From contig NZ_FOXA01000024.1 of the NCBI RefSeq assembly GCF_900115595.1, positions 1-38,619 on the forward strand: a stretch of 38,619 nt of DNA. The letters are read 5' to 3'. Positions 9,277 through 17,495 of the stretch are shown piece after piece. The stretch comes from Tranquillimonas alkanivorans. GTDB taxonomy: Bacteria; Pseudomonadota; Alphaproteobacteria; Rhodobacterales; Rhodobacteraceae. The notes below the pieces were generated by a model, which saw only the letters and a program-made list of their open reading frames with translations, did not search any database and was not told the origin of the DNA. Position 1 is the first letter of the stretch; each line of letters starts with the position of its first letter. The translations under genes and the position numbers were made by a program.

Positions 9277-10770
9277 TTATCCGCCGAACTTTCCGCGCAG
9301 GTAGGTCAGGTAGTCCCCCACATCGTTCGGCTCTTGCCCGACTGAGCGCAGGATATCGGCGCGCGACCGCGACCGGCCGTGCCGCCAGACAAGGTCGTGC
9401 AACGTCTCGCGCAGCGGGCCGGTCTCGCCGTGATCGAGGGCGGTGCGGACGTCCGGGCGCGCGCTGTCGAGGTGGGCCATCAACTGCGCCGCGGTGGCGT
9501 TGCCGATCGTGTAGGTCGGGAACGAGCCGATGTAGCCGTGCGACCAGTGCACGTCCTGCAGGCAGCCCAGCCCGTCGTGGGGCACCTCGAGCCCCAGATC
9601 CTCGCGCATCGCCGCGTTCCACGCCTCGGGCACGTCGTCCACCGAAAGCGAGCCGTCCATCAGCGCCATCTCGATGCGCACGCGCAGCATGATGTGCAGG
9701 TCGTATGTCAGCTCGTCCGCCTCGACCCGGATCAGCCCCGGCTCGACGCGGTTGACGGCGGCAACGAACTCGTCCTCGCTCACGTCGCCCAGCTGCTCAG
9801 GGAAGGTATCGCGCAGGCGGCTGAAGTGCCGGGCCCAGAAGGCCGGCGAGCGGCCCACGTGGTTTTCCAGCAGGCGCGACTGGCTTTCATGCATCCCGAA
9901 GCTGGTGCCGCCGACGGCGTAGAGGCCAATCATGTCGGTGGCGTGCGCGGTGCGGGTGAAGGCCGGGTCGACGCCCATCTCGTAAAGCGCGTGGCCGGTT
10001 TCGTGGATCGTGCCGAAAATCGACATCGGCAGGTAGCCCGGGTTCCAGCGCGAGGTGATGCGCACGTCTTGCCGGGTAAAGCTTATCTCGAACGGATGCA
10101 CCGCCGTGTCCAGCCGACCGCGCGTCGTGTCGTAGCCGAGCGACTCGGCAGTGTCGCGGCAGAAGGCCTGCTGCGCCTCCACGGGGTAGTCGCGGTACAG
10201 GAAGTCCGTGCGCGGCTTCGGCTTTCCGAGCGCGGTGTCCAGGATCGGCTTGAGGCCCGCGCGCAGCGTCTCGAAGAAGGTCGAGAGCGAGGCGGCGGTC
10301 TCTCCCGGCTCGAACACCTGCGCCATGGGATCATAGGGGTGGCCGTCGTGGCCGAGCGCCTCGGCCTCCTGCCGGGCGAGGCCCACGATCTCCTCCAGGT
10401 GCGGACGGAACAGGGCGAAGTCCCCTTTCGCCCGCGCCTCGGCCCAGGCGGCGCCCGCGACGGCGGACTTCTCGGCCTGCCGGCGCAGCAGGTCGGCCGG
10501 GATGCGCGCATGGTGATCACGCGCCTCCAGCACTGCCTGCGCGGCGCGGCGGGTCACGTCGTCGGCGGCGGTGTGCAGAACCGTTTGGGCCGCGTCCTCC
10601 ATCCCCGGATCCAGGATCATCTCGCGCGCCAGCCCCTTGAGCGTGGCGATCTGGTGGCCGCGCGTCTCGGCCCCGCCCGGCGGCATCATCACCCGCGCGT
10701 CCCATTGCAGCGCGTTCACGGTACAGAGCACGTCGTTCAGCCGCGCGACGCGGGTGTGCAGGTCGCTCAT
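9277..10770 (-). CDS. M32-family metallocarboxypeptidase (carboxypeptidase Taq)
   Basis: This 497-residue enzyme is predicted to remove C-terminal amino acids from peptides in the cytoplasm. The zinc site is visible as HETGH (256-260) with the third ligand in HESQSR (E295). The M32 signature HPFEISFTRQDVRIT (225-239) precedes it. There is no signal peptide. It is the last gene of the leftward binding-protein/DppBCDF operon, with its start overlapping the DppF-type stop by 4 bp (ATGA). This suggests it processes peptides brought in by that transporter. The gene converges with the GH65 gene, leaving about 67 bp in which I see no convincing terminator. Confidence 0.94.
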   Translation of the reverse strand: MSDLHTRVARLNDVLCTVNALQWDARVMMPPGGAETRGHQIATLKGLAREMILDPGMEDAAQTVLHTAADDVTRRAAQAVLEARDHHARIPADLLRRQAEKSAVAGAAWAEARAKGDFALFRPHLEEIVGLARQEAEALGHDGHPYDPMAQVFEPGETAASLSTFFETLRAGLKPILDTALGKPKPRTDFLYRDYPVEAQQAFCRDTAESLGYDTTRGRLDTAVHPFEISFTRQDVRITSRWNPGYLPMSIFGTIHETGHALYEMGVDPAFTRTAHATDMIGLYAVGGTSFGMHESQSRLLENHVGRSPAFWARHFSRLRDTFPEQLGDVSEDEFVAAVNRVEPGLIRVEADELTYDLHIMLRVRIEMALMDGSLSVDDVPEAWNAAMREDLGLEVPHDGLGCLQDVHWSHGYIGSFPTYTIGNATAAQLMAHLDSARPDVRTALDHGETGPLRETLHDLVWRHGRSRSRADILRSVGQEPNDVGDYLTYLRGKFGG

Positions 10771-11801
10771 GCCGCCACCTCCCTTGGGGTTTCTTCCGAA
10801 CCGGTGCCTCCGTCGTGCAGGTGGCAGGCGACCGAGCGTCCCTGAGGGGACGGCTTCAGCCTCGGCACCTCCGCCCTGCAGCGCGGGCCCGCGAACGGGC
10901 AGCGCGGATGGAAGGCACAGCCCGGGGGCGGGTCGATGGGCGACGGGATCTCGCCCTTGATCGGCTTGAACGCCGCGCGTCCGGTGCCGAGCGTGGGAAC
11001 CGAGGCGAAGAGCGCCTCGGTATAGGGGTGCATGGGGCGCGCATAGAGTTCCTCGGCCGTGGCCAGCTCGACCACGCGCCCGAGATACATGATGGCCACC
11101 CGGTCGCAGACGTGGCGCACGACGGACAGATCGTGGCTGATGAACAGCGCGGTCAGGTCCAGCTCGCGTCGCAGATCCATGAACAGGTTGAGCACCTGCG
11201 CCTGGATCGAAACGTCGAGCGAGGCCACCGCCTCGTCCAGCACCAGAAGCTCGGGCTCCATCGCCAGCGCGCGGGCGATGGCGATGCGCTGACGCTGCCC
11301 GCCGGAGAACTGGTGCGGCAGCCGGTTGGCATAAGCCCCTTCGAGCCCGACCTGTCGCAGCAGTTGCCGCACGCGCTGGCGCGCCTCCTCGCCCGTCATC
11401 AGGCCATGCAGGCGCGGCCCCTCGGCGATGGTCTCGCCGACCTTCATGCGGGGGTTGAGGCTGGCGAACGGGTCCTGGTGGATCATCTGGACGCGCGTAG
11501 TCAGTTTCTGGACGTTGCCGTCCGGCCCCTGGGCCACCGGCTTCCCGTCCAGCTTAACCTCGCCGTCCGTCGGGGCGTAGATGCCCGACACGATGCGGCC
11601 CAGCGTGGACTTGCCGCAGCCGCTTTCGCCCACGATGCCCATCACCTCGCCCCGCGGGACGTCGAGCGACACGTCGGTGAGCGCATGGACGGTGACGGCG
11701 GAGTCGGTGCCGGTCAGCCGGTCGAGCCCGCGAGTCAGCAGCCCCGGCCTGCGCGAGAACCGCTTCGACACGGCGTCGATCTGCAAAAGGGGCTCGGTCA
11801 T
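10767..11801 (-). CDS. Oligopeptide/dipeptide ABC transporter ATPase (DppF/OppF-type)
   Basis: This 344-residue nucleotide-binding subunit powers import through the two permeases encoded upstream. It has Walker A GESGCGKST (58-66), the signature FSGGQRQRIAIARAL, a Walker B LLVLDEA, and the C-terminal oligopeptide-transporter extension with PPGCAFHPRCPFA. I start it at the ATG at 11799-11801, which overlaps the preceding ATPase stop by 4 bp; the longer upstream frame is not homologous. Its stop overlaps the M32 peptidase start. The five-gene transporter plus peptidase arrangement supports uptake of short peptides or peptide-like compounds. Nickel, opine or glutathione transport by the same family cannot be excluded. 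Confidence 0.93.
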   Translation of the reverse strand: MTEPLLQIDAVSKRFSRRPGLLTRGLDRLTGTDSAVTVHALTDVSLDVPRGEVMGIVGESGCGKSTLGRIVSGIYAPTDGEVKLDGKPVAQGPDGNVQKLTTRVQMIHQDPFASLNPRMKVGETIAEGPRLHGLMTGEEARQRVRQLLRQVGLEGAYANRLPHQFSGGQRQRIAIARALAMEPELLVLDEAVASLDVSIQAQVLNLFMDLRRELDLTALFISHDLSVVRHVCDRVAIMYLGRVVELATAEELYARPMHPYTEALFASVPTLGTGRAAFKPIKGEIPSPIDPPPGCAFHPRCPFAGPRCRAEVPRLKPSPQGRSVACHLHDGGTGSEETPREVAA

Positions 11802-12763
11802 GTCGTCTCCAGCGGGTGGTGGCACAGGACGTGGCGGCCGTCGGTGTCCAGGCGCGGCGGCTCGGTCGCGCAGATGTCGGTCGCGCGCGGGCAACGCGGG
11901 CGGAACGGGCAGCCGGTCGGCAGGTTCAGAAGTTGCGGCGTCGATCCGGGGATCTGCGGCAGCTTGCGCCCGGGTTCGTGCAGGCTGGGCACCGACTCGA
12001 TGAGGCCCTTGGTATAGGGATGCCGCGGCGCGGTGATCACCTGCTCGGAGGTGCCGCTTTCGACGATGCGGCCTGCGTACATCACGCAGATGTCGTCGGC
12101 CAGCGAAGAGACCACGGCGAGATCGTGCGTGACCCAGACGATCGCGGTCCCGGTCTCGTCCGCCAGCCGGCGCACCTCGGCCAGGATCTGGCCCTGGATC
12201 GACACGTCGAGCGCGGTGGTCGGTTCGTCCGCGATGATGACGGCGGGACGGTGCAGCAGCGCGGTCGCGATGGCGACGCGCTGGCGCATGCCGCCCGAAA
12301 GCTGGTGCGGATATGCCTTCAGCCGCTCGGCCGGTGCCGGGATGCCGACGATCTCGAGCGCCTCCCGCGCCCGGTCCCAGGCGGCGCGCTTCGACATCTT
12401 CTCGTGCACGCGCACCGCCATCGACATCTGGTCGCCCACCCGCAGTACCGGATTCAGCGTCATCATCGGGTCCTGGAACACCATCGAGACCTTGCGCCCC
12501 CGCATGCGGCGCATCTGGTCGGGCTTGAGGGCCCGCAGATCCTGCCCCTCGACCAGCACCGAGCCGCCGGTCACGCGGCCCGGCTCCTCGATCAGGCCGA
12601 GGATGGAAAAGCCGGTAACGCTCTTGCCCGAGCCGCTTTCGCCGACAAGCCCCATGATCCGGCCCGGCGCGACCGAGAAGCTGACGTCGTTGACGGCGGT
12701 GACGGGTCCCGCGCGGGTTTCAAAGCGGGTGGTCAGGCCCCGGACCTCCAGCGCGCCGGTCAT
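11798..12763 (-). CDS. Oligopeptide/dipeptide ABC transporter ATPase (DppD/OppD-type)
   Basis: This 321-residue ATPase pairs with the DppF-type subunit to form the motor of the importer. It shows Walker A GESGSGKSV, the LSGGMRQRVAIATAL signature, Walker B VIIADEPTTALDV, the switch histidine in VTHDLAV, and the C-terminal GCPFRPRCP motif. The start at 12763 (MTGALEVRGLTTRFE) sits 4 bp inside the end of the permease gene. A much longer open frame runs upstream, but it is only an out-of-frame reading of the DppC-type gene. Confidence 0.93.
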   Translation of the reverse strand: MTGALEVRGLTTRFETRAGPVTAVNDVSFSVAPGRIMGLVGESGSGKSVTGFSILGLIEEPGRVTGGSVLVEGQDLRALKPDQMRRMRGRKVSMVFQDPMMTLNPVLRVGDQMSMAVRVHEKMSKRAAWDRAREALEIVGIPAPAERLKAYPHQLSGGMRQRVAIATALLHRPAVIIADEPTTALDVSIQGQILAEVRRLADETGTAIVWVTHDLAVVSSLADDICVMYAGRIVESGTSEQVITAPRHPYTKGLIESVPSLHEPGRKLPQIPGSTPQLLNLPTGCPFRPRCPRATDICATEPPRLDTDGRHVLCHHPLETT

Positions 12764-13698
12764 CGGCTGCGCCTCGGGTCGAGGACGGTGCGGACCTGGT
12801 CGCCGACCAGGTTGATCGCGACGACGGTGATCATCAGGAAAATCCCCGGGTAGATCGACAGCCAGTAGCGGTCGGTGTGGATGTACTTGAAGCCGTTCGA
12901 GATCATCGAGCCCAGCGACGGCTCGGTCAGCGGCAGGCCGACGCCCAGGAACGACAGCGTCGCCTCGAGCGCGATGGCGCTCGCGACCTGCACCGTGGCT
13001 ACCACGATCAGCGGCGGCATGACGTTCGGCAGCAGGTGCCGGAACAGCACCCGGCGGGTGGGCAGCGGAGTGGACCGCGCGGCCTCGATATAGTCCTTGC
13101 CGCGTTCGACGGTCGCGGCCCCGTGGGTGGTCCGTGCGAAATAGGCGTACTGCGCCACGACCAGCGCCAGCACGATCTGCCCGATCCCCTGCCCCAGCAC
13201 GGCCACCAGGACCAGCGCCAGCAGGATGGCGGGCATCGACAGCTGAAGATCGACGATCCGCATAAGCAGCGCCTCGATCCGGCCGCCGAAATAGGCTGCG
13301 GTCAGGCCGACGCATATCCCAATCGTCAGGGCCAGCGCCCCGGCCGAGAGTCCGATCACGAAGCTCGTGCGCAGGCCGTAGAAGATCGCCGACAGCATGT
13401 CGCGCCCGGCATTGTCGGTTCCCAGCACGTGGACGTAGCCGCCCGAGCCGACGGTGCCGGGCCCGAGGAACGCGTCCATCCAGTCCAGGGCGGCCATGTC
13501 ATAGGGGTCCTGCGGCGATACCAGCGGGGCGCCGAAGGACACGAACAGCAGCACCACGATCACCGCGAGAGAGACGACGGCGACGGGCGAGCGGCGGTAG
13601 TCGGACCAGAAGTTGCGCAGCCGCGTCGCCCGCGTCTCGGCCGGCGCGGCCGAGGGCACGGCCAGCGTGCCGCCGGTGGTGGTGGCGGTATCGGACAT
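12760..13698 (-). CDS. Peptide-type ABC transporter permease (DppC/OppC-type)
   Basis: This 312-residue inner-membrane permease has the OppC N-terminal domain (first membrane segment near residues 37-60, then the APLVSPQDPYD motif) and a binding-protein-dependent transport core with about six membrane segments. The ATPase-coupling EAA loop is visible at YIEAARSTPLPTRRVLFRHLLPN, here lacking the usual conserved glycine. It overlaps the upstream permease by one base (TGATG) and the downstream ATPase by four, implying coupled translation and a DppB-DppC heterodimer. Confidence 0.93.
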   Translation of the reverse strand: MSDTATTTGGTLAVPSAAPAETRATRLRNFWSDYRRSPVAVVSLAVIVVLLFVSFGAPLVSPQDPYDMAALDWMDAFLGPGTVGSGGYVHVLGTDNAGRDMLSAIFYGLRTSFVIGLSAGALALTIGICVGLTAAYFGGRIEALLMRIVDLQLSMPAILLALVLVAVLGQGIGQIVLALVVAQYAYFARTTHGAATVERGKDYIEAARSTPLPTRRVLFRHLLPNVMPPLIVVATVQVASAIALEATLSFLGVGLPLTEPSLGSMISNGFKYIHTDRYWLSIYPGIFLMITVVAINLVGDQVRTVLDPRRSR

Positions 13699-14672
13699 CA
13701 GGCGCCTCCCTTCAGGCGGACGCGCGGATCGAGGCGCGCATAGATCAGGTCGACGGTCAGGTTGATGAGCACGAACAGGATCACGACCATGATCAGGTAG
13801 GAGACCATGACCGGGCGATCGAGCTGGAGGATCGAGTCGATGATCAGCTTGCCCACGCCGGGCCAGTTGAACACGCTCTCGGTCACCACGGCGAAGGCCA
13901 GCGTCGAGCCAAGCTCGAGCCCGAAGACCGTCACGATAGGAATCGAGATGTTGCGCAGGATGTGGCGGAACACGATCTGCCGGTCGGGCAGACCTTGCGC
14001 GCGCGCGAACTTGACGTAGTCGGTGCTCATCGCCTCGACCATCCCGGCGCGGGTCAGGCGGATCAGCAGGCCCATCTTGAACAGCGATAGGTTGATCGCG
14101 GGCATGATCACGTGGCTCCAGCCGTCCGCCGTCGCGAGCGAGGTGTGCAGCCCCAGGACCTCGCCCACGTCGCCGCGGCCGCCCGAGGGCAGCCAGCCCA
14201 GGTTCACGGCGAAGGCCATGATCAGCAGCATCCCGATCCAGAACGTCGGCACCGAGAAGCCCAGCACCGACAGCGCCATGATCGCCTTGGCCCCGATGCT
14301 GTCGGGGCGGTAGCCCGCATAGAGGCCGGCGGGAATGCCGACGACGCCGGCGATGGTCACGGACACCAGCACCAGCTCGACCGTCGCGGGAAGCCGCGAG
14401 AAGACAAGGTCGACGACCGGGATGTTATAGACCATCGAGGTGCCGAGGTCGCCCTCGGCCACGTTCGCCAGGAAGACGAAGTATTGCTGCCAGAGCGGCT
14501 GATCCAGGCCGTACTGCTCGATGAGCTTCGCGCGGATCTCCTGTGTAGCGCCGGGGTCGATCATGACGTCGATCGGATTGCCGATGGCATAGACGCCGAC
14601 GAAGACGATCACCGACATCGCGAAGACGACGGCGACGGCCTGCGCGAGCCGTCTGACCAGATATCCGAGCAT
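13698..14672 (-). CDS. Peptide-type ABC transporter permease (DppB/OppB-type)
   Basis: This 324-residue permease has a first membrane helix (MLGYLVRRLAQAVAVVFAM) followed by the family segment GNPIDVMIDPGATQEIRAKL. The core has about five further helices and an EAA loop in FARAQGLPDRQIVFRHILRN. It is expected to form the translocation pore with the DppC-type partner. It lies 92 bp downstream of the binding-protein gene, with a strong hairpin in between, a common arrangement that leaves the binding protein in excess over the membrane parts. Confidence 0.94.
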   Translation of the reverse strand: MLGYLVRRLAQAVAVVFAMSVIVFVGVYAIGNPIDVMIDPGATQEIRAKLIEQYGLDQPLWQQYFVFLANVAEGDLGTSMVYNIPVVDLVFSRLPATVELVLVSVTIAGVVGIPAGLYAGYRPDSIGAKAIMALSVLGFSVPTFWIGMLLIMAFAVNLGWLPSGGRGDVGEVLGLHTSLATADGWSHVIMPAINLSLFKMGLLIRLTRAGMVEAMSTDYVKFARAQGLPDRQIVFRHILRNISIPIVTVFGLELGSTLAFAVVTESVFNWPGVGKLIIDSILQLDRPVMVSYLIMVVILFVLINLTVDLIYARLDPRVRLKGGA

Positions 14673-14731
14673 TGAGGGGCCTCGCTTGGGCTGGCGGCGC
14701 CCGCCCGAAGGGGCAGGCGCCTGTGCAGGAT

Positions 14732-14755
14732 GGGCCGTCCGTCGCGGGACGGCCC
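14732..14755 (-). terminator. Intercistronic hairpin after the solute-binding protein gene
   Basis: GGGCCGTCC (14732-14740) and GGACGGCCC (14747-14755) form a perfect 9-bp stem with a 6-base loop, just past the binding-protein stop and before the DppB-type gene. No U-run follows, so it more likely stabilises the 3' end of the upstream message or attenuates transcription than fully terminates it. Confidence 0.65.
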
Positions 14756-14764
14756 GCGGTCAGG

Positions 14765-16339
14765 TCACTCGCCGGCCGGCTCGATGGCGTAGGCGCGGGT
14801 TTCCTGGTCGACGCGCGGCTGGAAGTCGAGCGTGTCGGCGTCGGCGGCCCAGACGGTCTGCAGGATGACCGTCGGGATCAGCGCCCGGTCGTCCATCGCG
14901 ATGAACGACGCTTGCTCGTAAAGCTCGCGGCGTGCCTCGGCATCCAGCGTCTGGGTGCCTTCACCGAAGACCTTGTCGAACTCGGGGCTCGAGTACCCGG
15001 TGCGGTTGAAGTTGCCGAAGCCCTTCTCGGCGTCCTTCGAGTGGGTCAGCGCGCCGTAGGTATAGGCCGCTTCACCGGTCAGGGTGCCCCAGGCCGACAT
15101 CGTCATCGTGTATTCTTCGCGCGCTGCGGCGGGGAAGAAGACGGTGCCGTTGAGCGCCTGCGCGTTCACGTCGAGGCCCAGGCGGGACCACATCTGCGCC
15201 AGCGCCTCGCACACAACGGCGTCGCCGGGCACGCGGTTGTTGGTGCAGGTGAAGTCGATCTCGAAGCCGTCGGGATAGCCGGCCTCGGCCAGCAGTTCCT
15301 TGGCCTGCTCGATGTCGTACTCGCGCTTGCCCAGCTCGTCGGTGTAGCCGAAGAAGCCCTCTGGCATCAGCTGCGTCGCCGGGGTGCCGAGCCCTTCGAG
15401 CACGACGTCGACCAGCACGTCGCGGTTGATGGCCAGGTCGAGCGCCTTGCGCACGCGCAGGTCCTGAAGCGGGTTGCCGTCGACAGGCTCGCCGTCGATG
15501 GTGATCGGCTGCGGCTCCTCGTCCTTCACCGACGGCGCGATGTTGAGGATGTAGACCGAGTCCGACACGAACGTCTCGATGTCGCTGTCGTTCTGCATCG
15601 CAAGGTAATCCGAGGCGGGGACATAGTTGATCAGGTCCACCTGGCCCGACCGCAGCGCCGCGACGCGGGCGGCGTCGTCGGGGATCTCCTTGCGCACCAC
15701 GCGCTCCCATTCCGGCTGCTCGCCCCAGTATCCGTCGAAGCGTTCGAGCACGAGGTCGCCCTTGGGCTGCCACGAAACGAATTCATAGGGGCCGGTGCCG
15801 ATGGCCTTCTCGCCCGCGTTGAATTCCTCGTTGCCGGCTTCCATGCCGGTTTCCGAGGGAACGACGAACAGGCGGGTGAAGTCGTTCGGCAGCGCCGGGG
15901 CGATGCCCTTGGTGTGCACGCGCAGGGTGTAGTCGTCGATCACTTCCACCGAGTCCACGTACTTGGTGTAGAGCGTCATCGACATCGGGCCGGTCACGTC
16001 GGGGATACGCTCGATCGAGAACTTGGCGTCCTCGGCGGTGAAGTCGCTGCCGTCGTGGAATTTCACGCCCTCGCGCAGCTTGAAGTCCCACGTCGTCTCG
16101 TCGACCGGCTCCCAGCTGACGGCGAGGCCGGGCTGAAGCTGCAGGTTCTCGTCCACGTCGACCAGGGTGTCGAAGATGTGGCGCAGCGCTTCGGCCTGGC
16201 TGCCGAGCGTCGACCAGTGCGGATCGATGGAGTCCGGTCCGGCGCGAAGGCCGATGACAAGCTCCTGTGCCATCGCCGCCGGCGCGGCGGCGACAAGCGC
16301 CACGGCGGCGACAGCCGTTCTGAGTGTCGTTCTGGTCAT
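14765..16339 (-). CDS. ABC transporter solute-binding protein, family 5 (peptide-type)
   Basis: This 524-residue periplasmic protein begins with a clear signal peptide (MTRTTLRTAVAAVALVAAAP, cleavage probably after AMA near residue 24). It continues with the family 5 pattern: GPDSIDPHW, a WDFKLREGVKFHDGS block near 85-100, and the RVRKALDLAINRDVLV segment. Such proteins capture peptides, nickel, glutathione, sugars or opines and pass them to DppBC-type permeases. The start is supported by AGGGAG nine bases upstream and a plausible sigma70 promoter. It is the first gene of a six-gene leftward operon that ends with a carboxypeptidase, and it diverges from a GntR gene that probably controls it. 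The ligand is unknown, but the linked amidohydrolases point to peptides or peptide-derived amides. Confidence 0.95.
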   Translation of the reverse strand: MTRTTLRTAVAAVALVAAAPAAMAQELVIGLRAGPDSIDPHWSTLGSQAEALRHIFDTLVDVDENLQLQPGLAVSWEPVDETTWDFKLREGVKFHDGSDFTAEDAKFSIERIPDVTGPMSMTLYTKYVDSVEVIDDYTLRVHTKGIAPALPNDFTRLFVVPSETGMEAGNEEFNAGEKAIGTGPYEFVSWQPKGDLVLERFDGYWGEQPEWERVVRKEIPDDAARVAALRSGQVDLINYVPASDYLAMQNDSDIETFVSDSVYILNIAPSVKDEEPQPITIDGEPVDGNPLQDLRVRKALDLAINRDVLVDVVLEGLGTPATQLMPEGFFGYTDELGKREYDIEQAKELLAEAGYPDGFEIDFTCTNNRVPGDAVVCEALAQMWSRLGLDVNAQALNGTVFFPAAAREEYTMTMSAWGTLTGEAAYTYGALTHSKDAEKGFGNFNRTGYSSPEFDKVFGEGTQTLDAEARRELYEQASFIAMDDRALIPTVILQTVWAADADTLDFQPRVDQETRAYAIEPAGE

Positions 16340-16355
16340 GGACGGAAACTCCCTG

Positions 16356-16375
16356 TGTTACATTATGTAGAAACA
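16356..16375. promoter_or_regulatory. Imperfect palindrome, candidate GntR operator
   Basis: Read on the minus strand the site is TGTTTCTACATAATGTAACA, with TGTT/AACA ends and a partly symmetric interior. It overlaps the -10 region and start-point area of the predicted promoter for the binding-protein operon, a position suited to repression by the adjacent GntR protein. This is sequence inspection only. Confidence 0.35.
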
Positions 16376-16402
16376 TTAGGTCGGCGATTTCCGAGCGGTC
16401 AA
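16373..16402 (-). promoter_or_regulatory. Predicted sigma70 promoter of the binding-protein/ABC operon
   Basis: On the minus strand TTGACC (16397-16402) and TAATGT (16373-16378) are separated by 18 bases and precede the binding-protein start by about 35 bp. The -35 is good and the -10 is moderate. Confidence 0.45.
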
Positions 16403-16457
16403 GACATTTTCGTTACACCTATCGCGTAGCAGCGGGAATATTCTTCCATATATTGTG

Positions 16458-16471
16458 CTTGGCAGGCCAAG
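16458..16471. promoter_or_regulatory. Palindrome upstream of the GntR gene
   Basis: CTTGGC and GCCAAG form a perfect inverted repeat around a 2-base centre, 22 bp before the GntR start codon. It may be an autoregulatory operator. Its sequence differs from the palindrome at 16356-16375, so the same protein need not bind both. Confidence 0.35.
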
Positions 16472-16493
16472 TGTTTTGCGACATTGTCACATC

Positions 16494-17495
16494 ATGAGCG
16501 AAAAACAGGCGGAACTCGAACAGGCGGTAGAGCGCATCGCCGGGGCCATCGACCGGGCGTCGTCGGTGTCGTTGTCGGTCCAGTTGCGCGGTGCGCTCGA
16601 ATTCGGAATCGCTTCGGGCGAGTTGCCTGCCGGCGCGCGGCTGCCCTCGGTACGCGCACTCGCGGGGCGGCTGAAGATCTCGCCCGTCACCGTCAGCCAC
16701 GTGTATTCCGCGCTGCAGGAAGCAGGCCACATCGAGGGGCGCGTCGGCAACGGGACCTTCGTGAGCAGCAGCGCCGCCAGCGCCCCGGCGCCGAAGCTGC
16801 GCGAACTGGAGGACCGTATCGCGGAACTGGTGACCCTGGGCCGGGAATGCGGCCTGAGCCCCGCCGAACTGGCGATGCGCGTGTCGATGAGCACCGCGCA
16901 AAAGCGCCGAAACGTCCGGATCCTGATGGTGGGCAACTTCCACGACGCGACCGAGTCCTACGCCGCGGAGTTGCGCCCCCACCTGCGCCAGCACGACACG
17001 CTGGCGGCCGCCACGCTGAGCGAGGTTGCCGAGGCCCCGCCGCGCGACGTGGACCTGATCGTCGCGCCCCGCACGCTGCTCCCGCGCCTGCGCGAGCTGT
17101 GTCCCGGCACCGCCATCGCCGGCCTGACGCTCATCCCGAACGAGGCGACGCGCGTGGCGCTCGCCTCGATCCCGCCGGACGCGCGGGTGGTGGCGTACTC
17201 CTATTTCCCCGGCTTCGTCGCCATCATGAAGACCGGCATCCAGCGCTTCGCCCCGCACGTGGCCGACCTGACGATGATCGTGCGCGACGAGCCCGGCACC
17301 GACGCCGCGATCGCGCGGGCCGACGTGCTGATCTACGCCACCGGCTCCGAATACCTGACCGAGGGTCTGCGCCCCGATCAGACAGCGTGCGAATATCGCC
17401 ACACCCCGGATGTTCAAGCCGTTCGCAGCGAACTTCTGCCTGCGATCGAGACCTGCCGCACCCGACTTGCTGACACGAAGGAACCCGCGACGTGA
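16494..17495 (+). CDS. GntR-family transcriptional regulator with an unusual C-terminal sensor domain
   Basis: This 333-residue protein has an N-terminal GntR winged helix (about residues 20-85: LRGALEFGIASGELPAGARL, then the recognition region SPVTVSHVYSALQEAGHIEG). The roughly 200-residue C-terminal part begins at VRILMVGNFHDATESYAAEL and looks like an alternating alpha/beta fold. It has neither the aminotransferase domain of MocR proteins nor a UTRA domain I recognise, so the ligand is unknown. The ATG at 16494 is preferred over the one at 16455 because the helix-turn-helix spacing is normal from there. It diverges from the ABC operon and overlaps the creatininase gene by 4 bp (GTGA), so it is probably the regulator of both directions. 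Confidence 0.85.
   Translation: MSEKQAELEQAVERIAGAIDRASSVSLSVQLRGALEFGIASGELPAGARLPSVRALAGRLKISPVTVSHVYSALQEAGHIEGRVGNGTFVSSSAASAPAPKLRELEDRIAELVTLGRECGLSPAELAMRVSMSTAQKRRNVRILMVGNFHDATESYAAELRPHLRQHDTLAAATLSEVAEAPPRDVDLIVAPRTLLPRLRELCPGTAIAGLTLIPNEATRVALASIPPDARVVAYSYFPGFVAIMKTGIQRFAPHVADLTMIVRDEPGTDAAIARADVLIYATGSEYLTEGLRPDQTACEYRHTPDVQAVRSELLPAIETCRTRLADTKEPAT

Noticed and set aside
14672-16429. Plus-strand open frame of 585 codons opposite the solute-binding protein
   Set aside because: Mirrors the minus-strand gene, which has a signal peptide and family 5 motifs; the antisense product resembles nothing.
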